64,000 bases of DNA, from assembly GCA_002379985.1 (NCBI GenBank), contig DFVG01000007.1, positions 1-64,000 of the forward strand. Reading direction: 5' to 3'. The notes under the pieces were generated by a model. That model ran no database searches. It saw only the letters and a list, made by a program, of their open reading frames with translations, and was not told where the DNA came from. The position numbers and the translations under genes were made by a program. Source of the DNA: Flavobacteriaceae bacterium UBA4166. Its GTDB lineage: Bacteria; Bacteroidota; Bacteroidia; Flavobacteriales; Flavobacteriaceae. Below, piece by piece: positions 16,844 through 25,479 of this stretch; the first letter of the stretch is position 1; each line of letters begins with the position of its first letter.

Positions 16844-17794
16844 TTATTTTAAAATTGAAATAATTTGTTCTGCCAGTTCTGTTCCTATGCGGTCTTGCGC
16901 TTCTAGGGTAGCGGCACCGATATGCGGACTCAAAGACAGCTTGCCGTTCATTAAGACCTTGATCGCTGGAGTAGGTTCGTTTTCAAATACATCTAGCGCA
17001 GCAAAAGCAAGGGTTCCCGACTCTAATGCATCAATAAGCGCCACTTCATCAACCACACCACCACGAGCGGCATTGATTAAGCCCGCTGTGTTTTTCATTT
17101 GCTTCAGTTCTTTTTTTCCAATGACATATTCCTTCTGCGCCGGCACGTGTAGCGTAACAAAATCACTTTCCTTTAATACGGAACTCATGTCTTGTGCTTT
17201 CAGCTTAAATTCGGCTGTCTGTCCATCAAAAAAATCTAGGGTAACGGTCGCTTCTTCCACATAATTATCGGCAGCGATAACCTTCATTCCACAGCCTATG
17301 GCAATCTTCGCTACTTCTTGTCCAATACGCCCAAGTCCGATAATTCCTAATGTCTTTCCGCGAAGCTCTCTTCCCGCTGCGTAATTTTTCTTTAGTTGTT
17401 TGAAACTGCTTTCACCTTCTAACGGCATATTTCGGTTGGCATCGTATAAATAGCGAACGCCTCCAAACAAATGCGCAAACACCAATTCTGCCACTGAGGC
17501 CGACGAAGCCGCAGGCGTATTGATCACTTTTAGCCCTTTATCGCGAGCGTATTGTACATCGATATTATCCATGCCTACACCGCCACGACCAATAACCTTT
17601 AGCGAGGGACAATTGTCAATAAGATCTTTCCGAACTTGAGTTGCGCTTCGCACCAAGAGTACGGTTACGTTGTTCTCGTTGATATAGGATTGTAGTTGTT
17701 CTTGAGCGACTTTTACGGTTAATACCTCAAAGCCAGCTTGTTCTAAAGCGTCAATTCCACTTTGAGAGATTCCGTCGTTAGCAAGTACTTTCAT
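16844..17794 (-). CDS. serA: D-3-phosphoglycerate dehydrogenase (short form, no ACT domain)
   Basis: SerA oxidises 3-phosphoglycerate to 3-phosphohydroxypyruvate at the head of serine synthesis. The protein is 316 residues, so it lacks the regulatory ACT domain of longer SerA forms. The NAD-binding motif GLGRIGQEVAK lies at about 151-161. Catalytic residues are visible in NAARGGVVDE (Arg), ENEPTP (Glu) and SPHIGAAT (His). It follows serC by 9 bases in the same direction, forming a two-gene serine operon. The 2-hydroxyacid dehydrogenase superfamily is broad, but the serC neighbour settles the assignment. Confidence 0.92.
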   Translation of the reverse strand: MKVLANDGISQSGIDALEQAGFEVLTVKVAQEQLQSYINENNVTVLLVRSATQVRKDLIDNCPSLKVIGRGGVGMDNIDVQYARDKGLKVINTPAASSASVAELVFAHLFGGVRYLYDANRNMPLEGESSFKQLKKNYAAGRELRGKTLGIIGLGRIGQEVAKIAIGCGMKVIAADNYVEEATVTLDFFDGQTAEFKLKAQDMSSVLKESDFVTLHVPAQKEYVIGKKELKQMKNTAGLINAARGGVVDEVALIDALESGTLAFAALDVFENEPTPAIKVLMNGKLSLSPHIGAATLEAQDRIGTELAEQIISILK

Positions 17795-17803
17795 AATTTA
17801 TTT

Positions 17804-18871
17804 TTATGCTTGTTTTTCTAATTGTTGCATAGCCTCCACCAATACTTGTACACTTTCCTTTGGAAGCGCATTGTACATGGAAGCGCGATAACCACCGACA
17901 CTTCGATGCCCGTTGAGTCCGTTGATACCGGCCTCTTTCCAAAGACCATCAAAGGTTGATTGCAGCGAAGCATCCGTTAAGGTGAAGGTTGCATTCATGT
18001 TTGATCGGTCTTCTTTATTGGCAACAAATCCGGTAAAAAGCGGATTTCGATCAATTTCTGAATAGATAAGCTCGGCTTTCTCAGTATTTGCTTTTTCAAT
18101 GGCTGAAATTCCTCCTTTGTTTTGCAACCATTGAAGCGTAAGGAGTGAAACGTAGACTGAAAATACTGGTGGCGTGTTGAACATGCTCTCTTTGCCGGTA
18201 TGTACCGAATAGTCTAACATAGAAGGAATACTTCGACTTACCTTCCCTAAGATAGATTCTTTTATAATTACTAAGGTAGCCCCGGCAGGTCCCATATTTT
18301 TTTGAGCGCCGGCATAGATGAGTCCGAATTTCGAAAAGTCCAAGGCACGAGAAAAAATATCACTACTCATATCGCAGACGAGCGGTGCTTCGGAAGTAGG
18401 AAATTCTTTTAGTTGTGTTCCGAAGATGGTATTGTTACTGGTACAGTGTACGTAATCTAAGCCTGAAGGTACGCTGAAATCTTTGGGAATATAATTGAAG
18501 TTCTGATCTTTTGAAGATGCAATTTCAACGACCTCGCCAAATAATTTAGCCTCTTTGATCGCCTTGGTAGACCAAGTTCCGGTGTTAATGTAGCCCGCTT
18601 TGTTCTCAAGCAGGTTGTACGCTGCCATTAAGAATTGCGTGCTGGCACCTCCCTGAAGAAACAGTGCTTTGTATCCTTTGTCAGAGAGCCCTAAAAGGGA
18701 CAATGCCAAGTGTTGTGCTTCTTCCATGACCGCGACAAACTCGGCACTACGGTGAGAAATTTCCAAGATCGACAGATCGATTCCTTGAAAATTGAGAACG
18801 GCATCGGCTGCTTTTTGAAATACCTCGGCGGGTAAAATACAAGGACCGGCACTAAAATTATGTTTTTTCAT
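17804..18871 (-). CDS. serC: phosphoserine aminotransferase
   Basis: SerC transaminates 3-phosphohydroxypyruvate with glutamate to phosphoserine, using pyridoxal phosphate. The protein is 355 residues, normal for the family. It starts KKHNFSAGPCILP. The PLP lysine is in YAGAQKNMGPAG, and the N-terminal phosphate-site GGAST motif and C-terminal GHRSVGGYRASMYNA are present. It is the first gene of the serC-serA pair. A hairpin-forming segment lies in the 146-base gap upstream (18960-18992). Confidence 0.95.
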   Translation of the reverse strand: MKKHNFSAGPCILPAEVFQKAADAVLNFQGIDLSILEISHRSAEFVAVMEEAQHLALSLLGLSDKGYKALFLQGGASTQFLMAAYNLLENKAGYINTGTWSTKAIKEAKLFGEVVEIASSKDQNFNYIPKDFSVPSGLDYVHCTSNNTIFGTQLKEFPTSEAPLVCDMSSDIFSRALDFSKFGLIYAGAQKNMGPAGATLVIIKESILGKVSRSIPSMLDYSVHTGKESMFNTPPVFSVYVSLLTLQWLQNKGGISAIEKANTEKAELIYSEIDRNPLFTGFVANKEDRSNMNATFTLTDASLQSTFDGLWKEAGINGLNGHRSVGGYRASMYNALPKESVQVLVEAMQQLEKQA

Positions 18872-18959
18872 GGTTACTTTCTTAGGAACTACAAAGATTG
18901 CAATTCTGAAAAAGGTAAAGATTAAAAAATCAATAAATTATTAAGACAATGTCAACAAT

Positions 18960-18992
18960 GACCTGTGTTTTGAAAATGTTCAAAAGCAGGCC
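18960..18992 (-). other. two-part hairpin between luxC-type gene and serC
   Basis: On the minus-strand RNA, GGCCUG pairs with CAGGUC (one G-U) and the inner UUUUGA pairs with UCAAAA around a 6-base loop. The wobble works only in the leftward RNA. There is no T run after it, so it is not a classic terminator. It lies in the gap after the acyl-CoA reductase stop and 89 bases before the serC ATG. Confidence 0.45.
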
Positions 18993-19017
18993 TGTTTATT
19001 TGTGAAACCCGTAAATT

Positions 19018-20082
19018 TTAAGAGAGATTCAGTAAGAAATTTACGGTATCTACACCATCTGCGTAATCCCAAAGGTTGGGTTCTTGTGCTTTTCCTAGCG
19101 GAACTGTTTCGAAGGGCACCGAATTACCTACCAACACTTGAATATTTTCTTCTTGTTCCTTAAGTATCGCTTCCGCCGAAGCGAGGTCCTCATAATATTC
19201 ATAAAAAACCACCGAAATAGGGGAGGCCATAGCGGAATCTTTTTTCAATAGCATGAACTCGTTGTCTAGTAATGAGAGTTCGCCCATAAGATACACCGCT
19301 TTGTTATAATCGTAGTTATTAATGTATTTGTGATGATTGATGACGTCGCGTTGTTCGTACATGGCATTGAAAAAGGCATCAAAGGAATATCCCTTTGGAA
19401 CATATAGTTTTGAAACATTGCGACATCCCAAACCAAAATACCTGAAAATGTCTTCGGAAAGCCCTAATAATTCTTCGTGGGTTTCCGTTCCGGTGAGTAC
19501 AGCAACTCCGTTTCTATTCTTCCGAATGATATTTGGGTATTTTCCGAAGTACTGCTCGAAATACCGCGCCGTGTTATTGCTGCCCGTGGCGATCACAGCA
19601 TCAAAATCTTCTAAACGATCTTCTGTAAACTGAATGCAGCCTTTCAGTTGTGGCGCAATGGCTTCTAGATACGAAGCAAGAAAAGGTAGTAACACCGTAT
19701 CGTTGGAAGAAAGTTTGGCCTGCACCTTGTGACCACAAAGCACAACGCAAAGTAGGTCGTGAAACCCCACTAAGGGAATATTTCCGGCCATAACAATGCC
19801 AATGGTCTTCTGGTTTTCCGGTGAATGTATTTCATACGAAGCGAGCCATTTTTTAAGATTCTCTTCAGAAAGTGCATCCGACCAATGCTGGAGGGTTAAT
19901 CGGAGATGAGGGAGGGTAAACCAAGCGTTCTGTTGCTGTGCGCGAAGTAATGCTTCAGACATCCCGTCAAAGAATAGGTTGTTTTTCGGAAGATCGTCTA
20001 TTTTTTGTGGTGTTTCCGAAGAAAACTGACTTAAAAACCTTCCTAGGGTACTAAATGCAGTAATTCGCTGTTCTAATGACAT
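19018..20082 (-). CDS. acyl-CoA reductase, LuxC family
   Basis: A protein of 354 residues resembling LuxC-type acyl-CoA/acyl-protein reductases, which form a thioester on a Cys and reduce it with NADPH. Blocks seen include GIVMAGNIPLVGFHDLLCVVL (in two halves, about 97-117), KLSSNDTVLLPFL, ATGSNNTARYFEQYF, RKNRNGVAVLTG and FRYFGLGCRNVSKLYVPKGY, where the Cys of GLGCRN is the likely nucleophile. There are no lux genes nearby, so the role is in fatty acyl metabolism. It is divergent from a two-cluster ferredoxin gene and the promoters overlap. Confidence 0.85.
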   Translation of the reverse strand: MSLEQRITAFSTLGRFLSQFSSETPQKIDDLPKNNLFFDGMSEALLRAQQQNAWFTLPHLRLTLQHWSDALSEENLKKWLASYEIHSPENQKTIGIVMAGNIPLVGFHDLLCVVLCGHKVQAKLSSNDTVLLPFLASYLEAIAPQLKGCIQFTEDRLEDFDAVIATGSNNTARYFEQYFGKYPNIIRKNRNGVAVLTGTETHEELLGLSEDIFRYFGLGCRNVSKLYVPKGYSFDAFFNAMYEQRDVINHHKYINNYDYNKAVYLMGELSLLDNEFMLLKKDSAMASPISVVFYEYYEDLASAEAILKEQEENIQVLVGNSVPFETVPLGKAQEPNLWDYADGVDTVNFLLNLS

Positions 20083-20086
20083 ATCG

Positions 20087-20118
20087 TTTGGAGTTGCCCT
20101 TTCTAGGCATTAAATTTG
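20087..20118 (+). promoter_or_regulatory. ferredoxin promoter: -33 TTTG and -7 TAAATTTG
   Basis: TTTG at 20087-20090 and TAAATTTG at 20111-20118 are separated by 20 bases, a full Bacteroidota-type promoter. The ferredoxin ATG is 25 bases downstream at 20143. Confidence 0.65.
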
Positions 20119-20120
20119 CG

Positions 20121-20128
20121 CAAAGTTA
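20121..20128 (-). promoter_or_regulatory. -7 promoter element TAACTTTG for the acyl-CoA reductase gene
   Basis: Exact TAnnTTTG match on the minus strand, 39 bases before the ATG at 20082. It lies 2 bases to the right of the opposing ferredoxin element, so each start region covers the other element. Confidence 0.5.
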
Positions 20129-20142
20129 GAAAAAGAAATGCT

Positions 20143-20493
20143 ATGGCTATTGTAATAACAGATGAATGTATTAATTGTGGTGCCTGTGAACCTGAGTGTC
20201 CGAATACCGCAATTTATGAAGGAGCAGATGATTGGCGTTATGCTGATGGTACCGACTTAAATGGAAATATCGTCTTACCGAATGGAAAGGCGGCAGATGC
20301 CAATGAGGCGCAAGAGCCGGTTAGTGACGAGATCTATTATATTGTTCCTGATAAGTGCACCGAATGCAAAGGGTTTCATGAAGAGCCACAATGTGCGGCA
20401 GTATGTCCGGTAGATTGTTGTGTTCCTGATGATGATCATGTAGAGAGTGAAGAGACACTACTTCAAAAGCAAGCTTTTATGCATCACGAATAA
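20143..20493 (+). CDS. 2[4Fe-4S] ferredoxin (Alvin type)
   Basis: A soluble electron carrier of 116 residues. The first cluster motif is [15 protein letters not shown] (C-x2-C-x2-C-x3-CP). The second is [18 protein letters not shown] (C-x2-C-x8-C-x3-CP), with two extra Cys just after (VDCCVPDD). This extended second motif is typical of Allochromatium-type ferredoxins. An insertion of about 50 residues separates the motifs. I start at [12 protein letters not shown] (20143) rather than upstream in-frame codons, which lie in the promoter. It is divergent from the acyl-CoA reductase and may supply or receive its electrons, which is inference. Confidence 0.92.
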   Translation: MAIVITDECINCGACEPECPNTAIYEGADDWRYADGTDLNGNIVLPNGKAADANEAQEPVSDEIYYIVPDKCTECKGFHEEPQCAAVCPVDCCVPDDDHVESEETLLQKQAFMHHE

Positions 20494-20506
20494 ATATTGA
20501 ATCCAT

Positions 20507-20539
20507 AAAAAAAGCGAGACCATTGGTCTCGCTTTTTTT
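20507..20539. terminator. bidirectional intrinsic terminator
   Basis: Stem GCGAGACC/GGTCTCGC with a 3-base loop, flanked by A7 and T7, between the ferredoxin and the converging secreted-protein gene. Confidence 0.9.
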
Positions 20540-20556
20540 GTTTCAGATAAAAGAGA

Positions 20557-21105
20557 TTATTTCTCCATTTTATCCTTTTTCATTTTCTCCTTTTTCATCT
20601 TCAGATCGTCATACTCAATCTTATAAACGTAGTTCATTACTCCGTCGTTATCGGGATCGTAGCTTTCCACTACAAAATCACCATCACTGTTAAAGTATCC
20701 GAAAGAATTATTTCCTTCTTGAGTTACGATATAGTATCCGCGTTGTGAGGATGGACGAATACGAGCATATGTAGTTTCTCCATTTTCACCGGTCATGATA
20801 GTATATCCGGTATCGGCTGGTTGAAAACGGTACGTAGCACCATCATAATTATAATCTACGTCCGTATTCACATTCGTAGGCGTCATAATAGTGTTGAAAT
20901 TATGCGTTCCGTCAAATCCGCGTAACGCTAATTCCTGCGTTGCGGTTTTTTTAGTTTCTTTAGTGGTTACATTTACACCACTGTTGTCAGTAACACGTGT
21001 TTTTGTTTGCGTTGTTACTGTGGTCTTATTTTCGTTTTTATTCGTTTCTTGCGCGTATACTCCTGTAAAGGCAGCCAGTGCAAAAACAATCAATATCTTT
21101 TTCAT
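20557..21105 (-). CDS. secreted protein of unknown function
   Basis: A protein of 182 residues with a clear signal peptide (1-18, ending GVYAQE). A Thr/Lys/Asn-rich spacer (20-60) is followed by a compact domain with DYNYDGATYRFQPADTGYTI, ARIRPSSQRGYYIVTQEGNN and YDPDNDGVMNYVYKIEYDD (each in short blocks, about 80-170). The tail is a short Lys/Met/Glu repeat (MKKEKMKKDKMEK). I do not recognise a named family. The DPDNDG loop could bind calcium, which is a guess. Confidence 0.7.
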   Translation of the reverse strand: MKKILIVFALAAFTGVYAQETNKNENKTTVTTQTKTRVTDNSGVNVTTKETKKTATQELALRGFDGTHNFNTIMTPTNVNTDVDYNYDGATYRFQPADTGYTIMTGENGETTYARIRPSSQRGYYIVTQEGNNSFGYFNSDGDFVVESYDPDNDGVMNYVYKIEYDDLKMKKEKMKKDKMEK

Positions 21106-21141
21106 AATTCTCGGTTTTAGGTTTTTCGATTATTACTAGAA

Positions 21142-21149
21142 CAAATGTA
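21142..21149 (-). promoter_or_regulatory. -7 promoter element TACATTTG
   Basis: Exact TAnnTTTG match on the minus strand, 36 bases upstream of the ATG at 21105. Confidence 0.45.
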
Positions 21150-21324
21150 CTTCGTGATGCTGTTAAAAACCGATAAGGCCCTAATAATACTCTGCTAAAC
21201 TTTTTGTTGTTTAACACTATTTATGATAAAAACCCTTAAAATTGATCGATTCATTGCTTTTTCTTCTGAAAACTAAGCGCTATTCATTCCTTCGGCAACT
21301 TGTCTTTTTTAGTACCTTCGTTAC

Positions 21325-22188
21325 ATGATCGTTTTTTTGCATATCGTACTTTGGGTGTTGGTGATCTACGTAATCGTAAGTATCCTGCTGTATTATTTGC
21401 AAGATTATTTCTTTTTTAAGCCCGAAAAACTACCACCTTCCTATCAATTTATCTATGAAAATCAAGTTGTGGACGAGTACAATTTGACCACAAAAGATGG
21501 TGCGACGATCAACGGACTCCATTTTAAGACGGAAAACCCTAAAGGGGTGGTGCTCTATCTGAAGGGAAACTCTAAAAGCATTCGTGGTTGGGGGAAGTTT
21601 GCTGTCGATTTTACACGCCATCAGTACGATGTGATCATGGTAGATTATCGTGGCTTCGGAAAGAGCACCGGAAGGCGCACACAGCAAAATATTGCAGCTG
21701 ATCTTCAGTATGTGTATAATAAAATTAGAGAACGCGTTTCGCAATCTTATATAATTCTATACGGGCGTTCCTTGGGGTCCGGTTTTGCGACCAAGCTAGC
21801 CTCCATGAATCATCCTAAAATGCTTATTCTAGATGCGCCTTATTATAGCCTAACCCAAGTGGCGACGCGCTATATTCCTTTTATGCCGTTGTCGCTCATC
21901 ATTAAATTTCCGATGCCAACCTATAAATGGATCAAGGAAGTGAGTTGTCCCATTCATATTATCCACGGGACGCAAGACGGACTTATACCTTTTAAGAGTA
22001 GTGTTAAACTGTCTAAAATTCGACCTAAGGCGACACGTTTATGGCCTGTAGTGGGAGGCGGACATAAAAATTTGAATACTTTTGAATCGTATCATCATAT
22101 TCTCAATGATATCATTCATTATAAAAAAGCAGATATCGATTTGAATACTACCAGTCACCCTAAAAAATCGATTTCAGACCCTACATGA
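21325..22188 (+). CDS. membrane-anchored alpha/beta hydrolase, copy 1
   Basis: A protein of 287 residues with an N-terminal membrane anchor (3-24) and an outward or cytosolic hydrolase domain. Features are the GNSKSIRGWG oxyanion region, the nucleophile elbow GRSLGSG (Ser at about 150), LDAPYYS, Asp in HGTQDGLIP and His in GGGHKNL. It is related to the ABHD13/Bem46 group. The next gene is a paralogue whose ATG overlaps this stop by 4 bases. Substrate unknown. Confidence 0.85.
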   Translation: MIVFLHIVLWVLVIYVIVSILLYYLQDYFFFKPEKLPPSYQFIYENQVVDEYNLTTKDGATINGLHFKTENPKGVVLYLKGNSKSIRGWGKFAVDFTRHQYDVIMVDYRGFGKSTGRRTQQNIAADLQYVYNKIRERVSQSYIILYGRSLGSGFATKLASMNHPKMLILDAPYYSLTQVATRYIPFMPLSLIIKFPMPTYKWIKEVSCPIHIIHGTQDGLIPFKSSVKLSKIRPKATRLWPVVGGGHKNLNTFESYHHILNDIIHYKKADIDLNTTSHPKKSISDPT

Positions 22189-22982
22189 AGTATTTAAGAA
22201 GAACGCTTATTGGCCTGTTGTGTTTTTATATTCTCTTGGTCGCATTTTTATATGTGTCTCAAGAAAAGATGTTATTTCTACCCGATCGCTTACCGGAAGA
22301 TTTCCAATATCGTTTTTCAACGGAATTTGATGAGTTGTTTCTTCAAGCCGAAGAAGGTGCGGTGATCAATGCTCTTCATTTCAAAACAGAAAATCCCAAA
22401 GGAATCTTGGTGTATTACCACGGAAACGCCGGTGACCTGTCACGATGGGGGCGTGTGATGCAAGATTATATAGCCTACGGATACGATGTCATGGTGTATG
22501 ATTACCGTTCCTACGGAAAAAGTACGGGAAGTATTGATGAAACCGACTTCTACTTAGACGCCCAAAAAATTTACAACGAAGCAAAGAAGCATTTTCCGGA
22601 AGATCAGATCACGGTCTATGGCAGATCGCTGGGGACTACATTCGCCACATTTGTAGCCAGTAGGAATCACCCCAAACAACTTATTCTAGAAGCACCGTTT
22701 TATAGTATTAAAGATGTCGCACAGCGAAGATTCCCGATTGTTCCCGTGGGAAGTTTGCTCTCTTTTTATATGCCTACCTATGCTTTTATGGAACAGATGG
22801 GCTGCCCGGTAACGATCTTTCACGGAACTGAAGATCCCATTGTGCCTATTAGCAGTGGAGAACGTCTTTTTGAGAAAATCCCTAATGAATTGGGAAGTTT
22901 TTACCGTTTGCCCGAAGTAGGGCATATGCGCGTTCGGAAGCATCCACGATATCAAGAGCTCATGAAAACATTATTGCCATAA
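22185..22982 (+). CDS. membrane-anchored alpha/beta hydrolase, copy 2
   Basis: A protein of 265 residues, paralogous to the preceding gene: N-terminal anchor (7-24), FLPDRLPEDFQY, ALHFKTENPKGILVYYHGNAGDLSRWG (short blocks), nucleophile GRSLGTT, LEAPFYS, Asp in HGTEDPIVP and His in EVGHMRV. Unlike copy 1 it has the standard YHGNAG oxyanion motif. The pair is a tandem duplication within one operon. Confidence 0.85.
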   Translation: MKYLRRTLIGLLCFYILLVAFLYVSQEKMLFLPDRLPEDFQYRFSTEFDELFLQAEEGAVINALHFKTENPKGILVYYHGNAGDLSRWGRVMQDYIAYGYDVMVYDYRSYGKSTGSIDETDFYLDAQKIYNEAKKHFPEDQITVYGRSLGTTFATFVASRNHPKQLILEAPFYSIKDVAQRRFPIVPVGSLLSFYMPTYAFMEQMGCPVTIFHGTEDPIVPISSGERLFEKIPNELGSFYRLPEVGHMRVRKHPRYQELMKTLLP

Positions 22983-22984
22983 AA

Positions 22985-23006
22985 AAAGCTCCCGGTTGGG
23001 AGCTTT
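22985..23006. terminator. intrinsic terminator, strongest for the leftward gene
   Basis: Stem AAAGCTCCC/GGGAGCTTT with a 4-base loop. The minus strand has the better T run, so it mainly ends the gene at 23012-23419, and weakly the hydrolase pair. Confidence 0.8.
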
Positions 23007-23011
23007 AGGAT

Positions 23012-23419
23012 TTATTGATCGTCTTTAGAATCTTTCTTCTTCTTTTGTTGTTTTTCTGCTTTGATATCAGCATCTGTCTTTAACTTTCCTTCTTTCATAA
23101 GTTTACGTCGCTCCATCTCTTCTTCTTTAGAAAGTTTTTCTCGCTTCACCACTTTACGCTTCACCTTTTGCTTATTTTTCTTGGCGAGCATTTTCTGTCT
23201 ACCCTCATTAGAATTAAGCTTGGCAGCGGCTTTTTGTTGTTCAGGGGTAAGTTTCTTCAACAATACATCGTCCTCTTCCTCTTCAACTTCAACTACCTTT
23301 TCAACCTTTGTTTCGGTATCAATAGATTCTTTTACTGCCTGCTTGGTCTCTACTTCTTGCGCTTGCGCCATGAATCCTCCAAAGAGCAATAGCACGGCAA
23401 CAGTTCCTATCTTTTTCAT
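23012..23419 (-). CDS. secreted, highly charged Lys/Glu-rich protein
   Basis: A protein of 135 residues with a signal peptide (1-20, ending AQAQE). The rest is an uninterrupted Lys/Glu-rich region (VEVEEEEDD, KKNKQKVKRKVVKREKLSKEEEMERRKLMKEG in parts) with no Cys and almost no aromatic residues, so it is probably helical or disordered. A LTPEQQKAAAKL segment (58-69) resembles Spy-like periplasmic helices. No function can be assigned. Confidence 0.65.
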   Translation of the reverse strand: MKKIGTVAVLLLFGGFMAQAQEVETKQAVKESIDTETKVEKVVEVEEEEDDVLLKKLTPEQQKAAAKLNSNEGRQKMLAKKNKQKVKRKVVKREKLSKEEEMERRKLMKEGKLKTDADIKAEKQQKKKKDSKDDQ

Positions 23420-23519
23420 AAATTCTGTGATATTAAAGTTTATGTCGCGAAAGATACAAAAAAGACGGCTGTGTTAGTATTGATCGTTCTTTTTTCCTAT
23501 AAATTATAAATCGAAACCG

Positions 23520-23527
23520 TATATTTG
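23520..23527 (+). promoter_or_regulatory. -7 promoter element TATATTTG for ychF
   Basis: Exact TAnnTTTG match, 20 bases before the ATG at 23548. Confidence 0.6.
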
Positions 23528-23547
23528 CACCCGCTAAAAAACACCTT

Positions 23548-24642
23548 ATGAAAGCTGGAATCGTAGGCCTACCGAATGTTGGAAAATCCACCTTGTTTAA
23601 TTGTCTCTCGAACGCAAAAGCTCAGAGTGCCAATTTTCCTTTTTGTACGATTGAACCGAATATCGGCGTGGTAAATGTACCCGATCCACGCCTTGAAAAA
23701 TTAGAATCTTTGGTGAATCCGGAGCGCGTGGTTCCAGCGACCGTTGAGATCGTGGATATTGCAGGTCTCGTTAAAGGCGCTAGCAAAGGGGAGGGGTTAG
23801 GCAATCAATTCCTCGGGAACATTCGGGAAACGGATGCCATCCTGCATGTGCTTCGTTGTTTTGACAATGACAACGTAGTCCACGTTGACGGAAGTGTAGA
23901 TCCCATTCGCGATAAGGAAACCATCGATATTGAACTTCAGTTAAAAGACCTGGAAACGGTTGAAAAACGAATCGATAAAGTATTTCGCGCCGCTCGAACG
24001 GGTGATAAAGAGGCAAAGAAAGAACTCGAAGTGCTCGAGATGGTCAAAAAAGGCTTGGAGTCGGGAATTTCAGTTCGTGCTATCTCAGTTTCGGAAGAGC
24101 AACGTGAGGCCTATGTAAAACCCATTCAGTTCATTACCTCAAAACCGGTACTCTATGTTTGTAATGTGGACGAAGGTTCGGCTGCAAACGGAAATGAATA
24201 CGTCGAAAAAGTAAGGGCAGCGGTGGCCGATGAACAAGCTGAAGTATTGGTACTTGCAGTGGGTACAGAAGCAGATATCACCGAGCTGGACACCTTCGAA
24301 GAACGACAGTTATTCTTGGAGGATCTCGGACTCGAAGAGCCTGGTGCTTCAAAGTTGATCCGAGGCGCCTACCAATTACTGGATCTACAAACTTATTTTA
24401 CTGCCGGTGAAAAAGAAGTCCGCGCTTGGACTATCCCCGTGGGAGCTACGGCACCGCAGGCTGCCGGTGTGATTCATACCGATTTTGAAAAAGGCTTTAT
24501 TCGTGCCGAAGTGATCAAATATGACGACTACGTGACCTACGGAAGTGAAGCCAAAGTTCGTGAAGCCGGAAAGTTAGGCGTTGAAGGAAAAGAATACATT
24601 GTCAAGGATGGCGACGTGATGCACTTTCGCTTTAACGTGTAA
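23548..24642 (+). CDS. ychF: redox-regulated ATPase YchF (Obg family)
   Basis: YchF is a ribosome-associated Obg-family nucleotidase that prefers ATP. The protein is 364 residues, exactly the usual length. It has Walker [10 protein letters not shown] (7-15), the switch [26 protein letters not shown] with the G3 motif, a coiled-coil insert in the middle, and a TGS domain at the C-terminus ([34 protein letters not shown]). Monocistronic, from a good promoter. Confidence 0.96.
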   Translation: MKAGIVGLPNVGKSTLFNCLSNAKAQSANFPFCTIEPNIGVVNVPDPRLEKLESLVNPERVVPATVEIVDIAGLVKGASKGEGLGNQFLGNIRETDAILHVLRCFDNDNVVHVDGSVDPIRDKETIDIELQLKDLETVEKRIDKVFRAARTGDKEAKKELEVLEMVKKGLESGISVRAISVSEEQREAYVKPIQFITSKPVLYVCNVDEGSAANGNEYVEKVRAAVADEQAEVLVLAVGTEADITELDTFEERQLFLEDLGLEEPGASKLIRGAYQLLDLQTYFTAGEKEVRAWTIPVGATAPQAAGVIHTDFEKGFIRAEVIKYDDYVTYGSEAKVREAGKLGVEGKEYIVKDGDVMHFRFNV

Positions 24643-24696
24643 CGCAGCCCTTTCGAAGATTTTTAGATATTTCCCTGCGGAATTTATAAACAATGC

Positions 24697-24704
24697 TATT
24701 TTTG
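24697..24704 (+). promoter_or_regulatory. -7 promoter element TATTTTTG for the glycosyltransferase pair
   Basis: Exact TAnnTTTG match, 19 bases before the ATG at 24724. Confidence 0.55.
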
Positions 24705-24723
24705 TTCCGCAACGAGCAATACC

Positions 24724-25479
24724 ATGATCAATACCAAAAAAGTAGCGGTTGTTCTCCCTGCCTATAATGCAGAACGAACTTTAGAACAAACCTATAACGA
24801 AATTCCTTTCGATATCGTGGATGAGGTGATTTTGGTAGATGATTTTAGTACAGATAACACCTACGAACTAGCGCAGAAGATCGGTGTATCTCATGTGATC
24901 AAGCACGAATCCAATAAAGGGTATGGTGGAAATCAAAAATCTTGTTATGACAAGGCACTTGAAATTGGAGCCGATATTGTCGTAATGTTACACCCTGATT
25001 ACCAGTACACCCCCAAATTGATCCACTCTATGTGCTATTTGATTGCCAATGACGTCTATCCGGTGGTCTTGGGTTCGCGTATTCTGGGAAAGGGAGCTTT
25101 GCAAGGCGGTATGCCCATCTACAAGTATATTGCCAATCGGTTTTTGACGTTTACGCAGAATGTATTGATGAATCAAAAACTTTCTGAATACCACACGGGG
25201 TATCGCGCTTTTTCTTCGGAAGTCTTGCGTGCGATCGCTCTTGAAAAAAATTCGGATGATTTTGTTTTTGACAATCAAATGTTGGCGCAGATCTGCCATA
25301 AAGGCTATGCCATTGCCGAAATTACGTGTCCGACTAAATATTTTGAAGAGGCTTCTTCTATCAATCTTAAGCGTAGTACGGTATACGGACTCGGAGTGCT
25401 GTACACTTCTTTTCGGTATTTTTTATCAAAAACCCTTCGCATAAAGTATGCTATCTTTGAGAACGATGCGTCTCAATAG
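24724..25479 (+). CDS. family 2 glycosyltransferase (dolichol-phosphate mannosyltransferase-like)
   Basis: A GT-A fold enzyme of 251 residues: VVLPAYNAERTLEQT at the N-terminus, nucleotide-binding VILVDDFSTDNT, and catalytic blocks MLHPDYQYTP and GSRILGKGALQGGMPIYKY. FSEYHTGYRAFS and FDNQMLAQ follow. It lacks C-terminal membrane helices, so it probably works at the membrane surface, making a lipid-linked sugar. The downstream integral-membrane gene overlaps its 3' end, and the pair may be donor synthase plus transferase (inference). Confidence 0.88.
   Translation: MINTKKVAVVLPAYNAERTLEQTYNEIPFDIVDEVILVDDFSTDNTYELAQKIGVSHVIKHESNKGYGGNQKSCYDKALEIGADIVVMLHPDYQYTPKLIHSMCYLIANDVYPVVLGSRILGKGALQGGMPIYKYIANRFLTFTQNVLMNQKLSEYHTGYRAFSSEVLRAIALEKNSDDFVFDNQMLAQICHKGYAIAEITCPTKYFEEASSINLKRSTVYGLGVLYTSFRYFLSKTLRIKYAIFENDASQ

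Noticed and set aside
21106..21324. Hidden small gene in the gap before the alpha/beta hydrolases
   Set aside because: No frame with a start, plausible composition and promoter was found. Only a leftward promoter element at 21142-21149 is supported.
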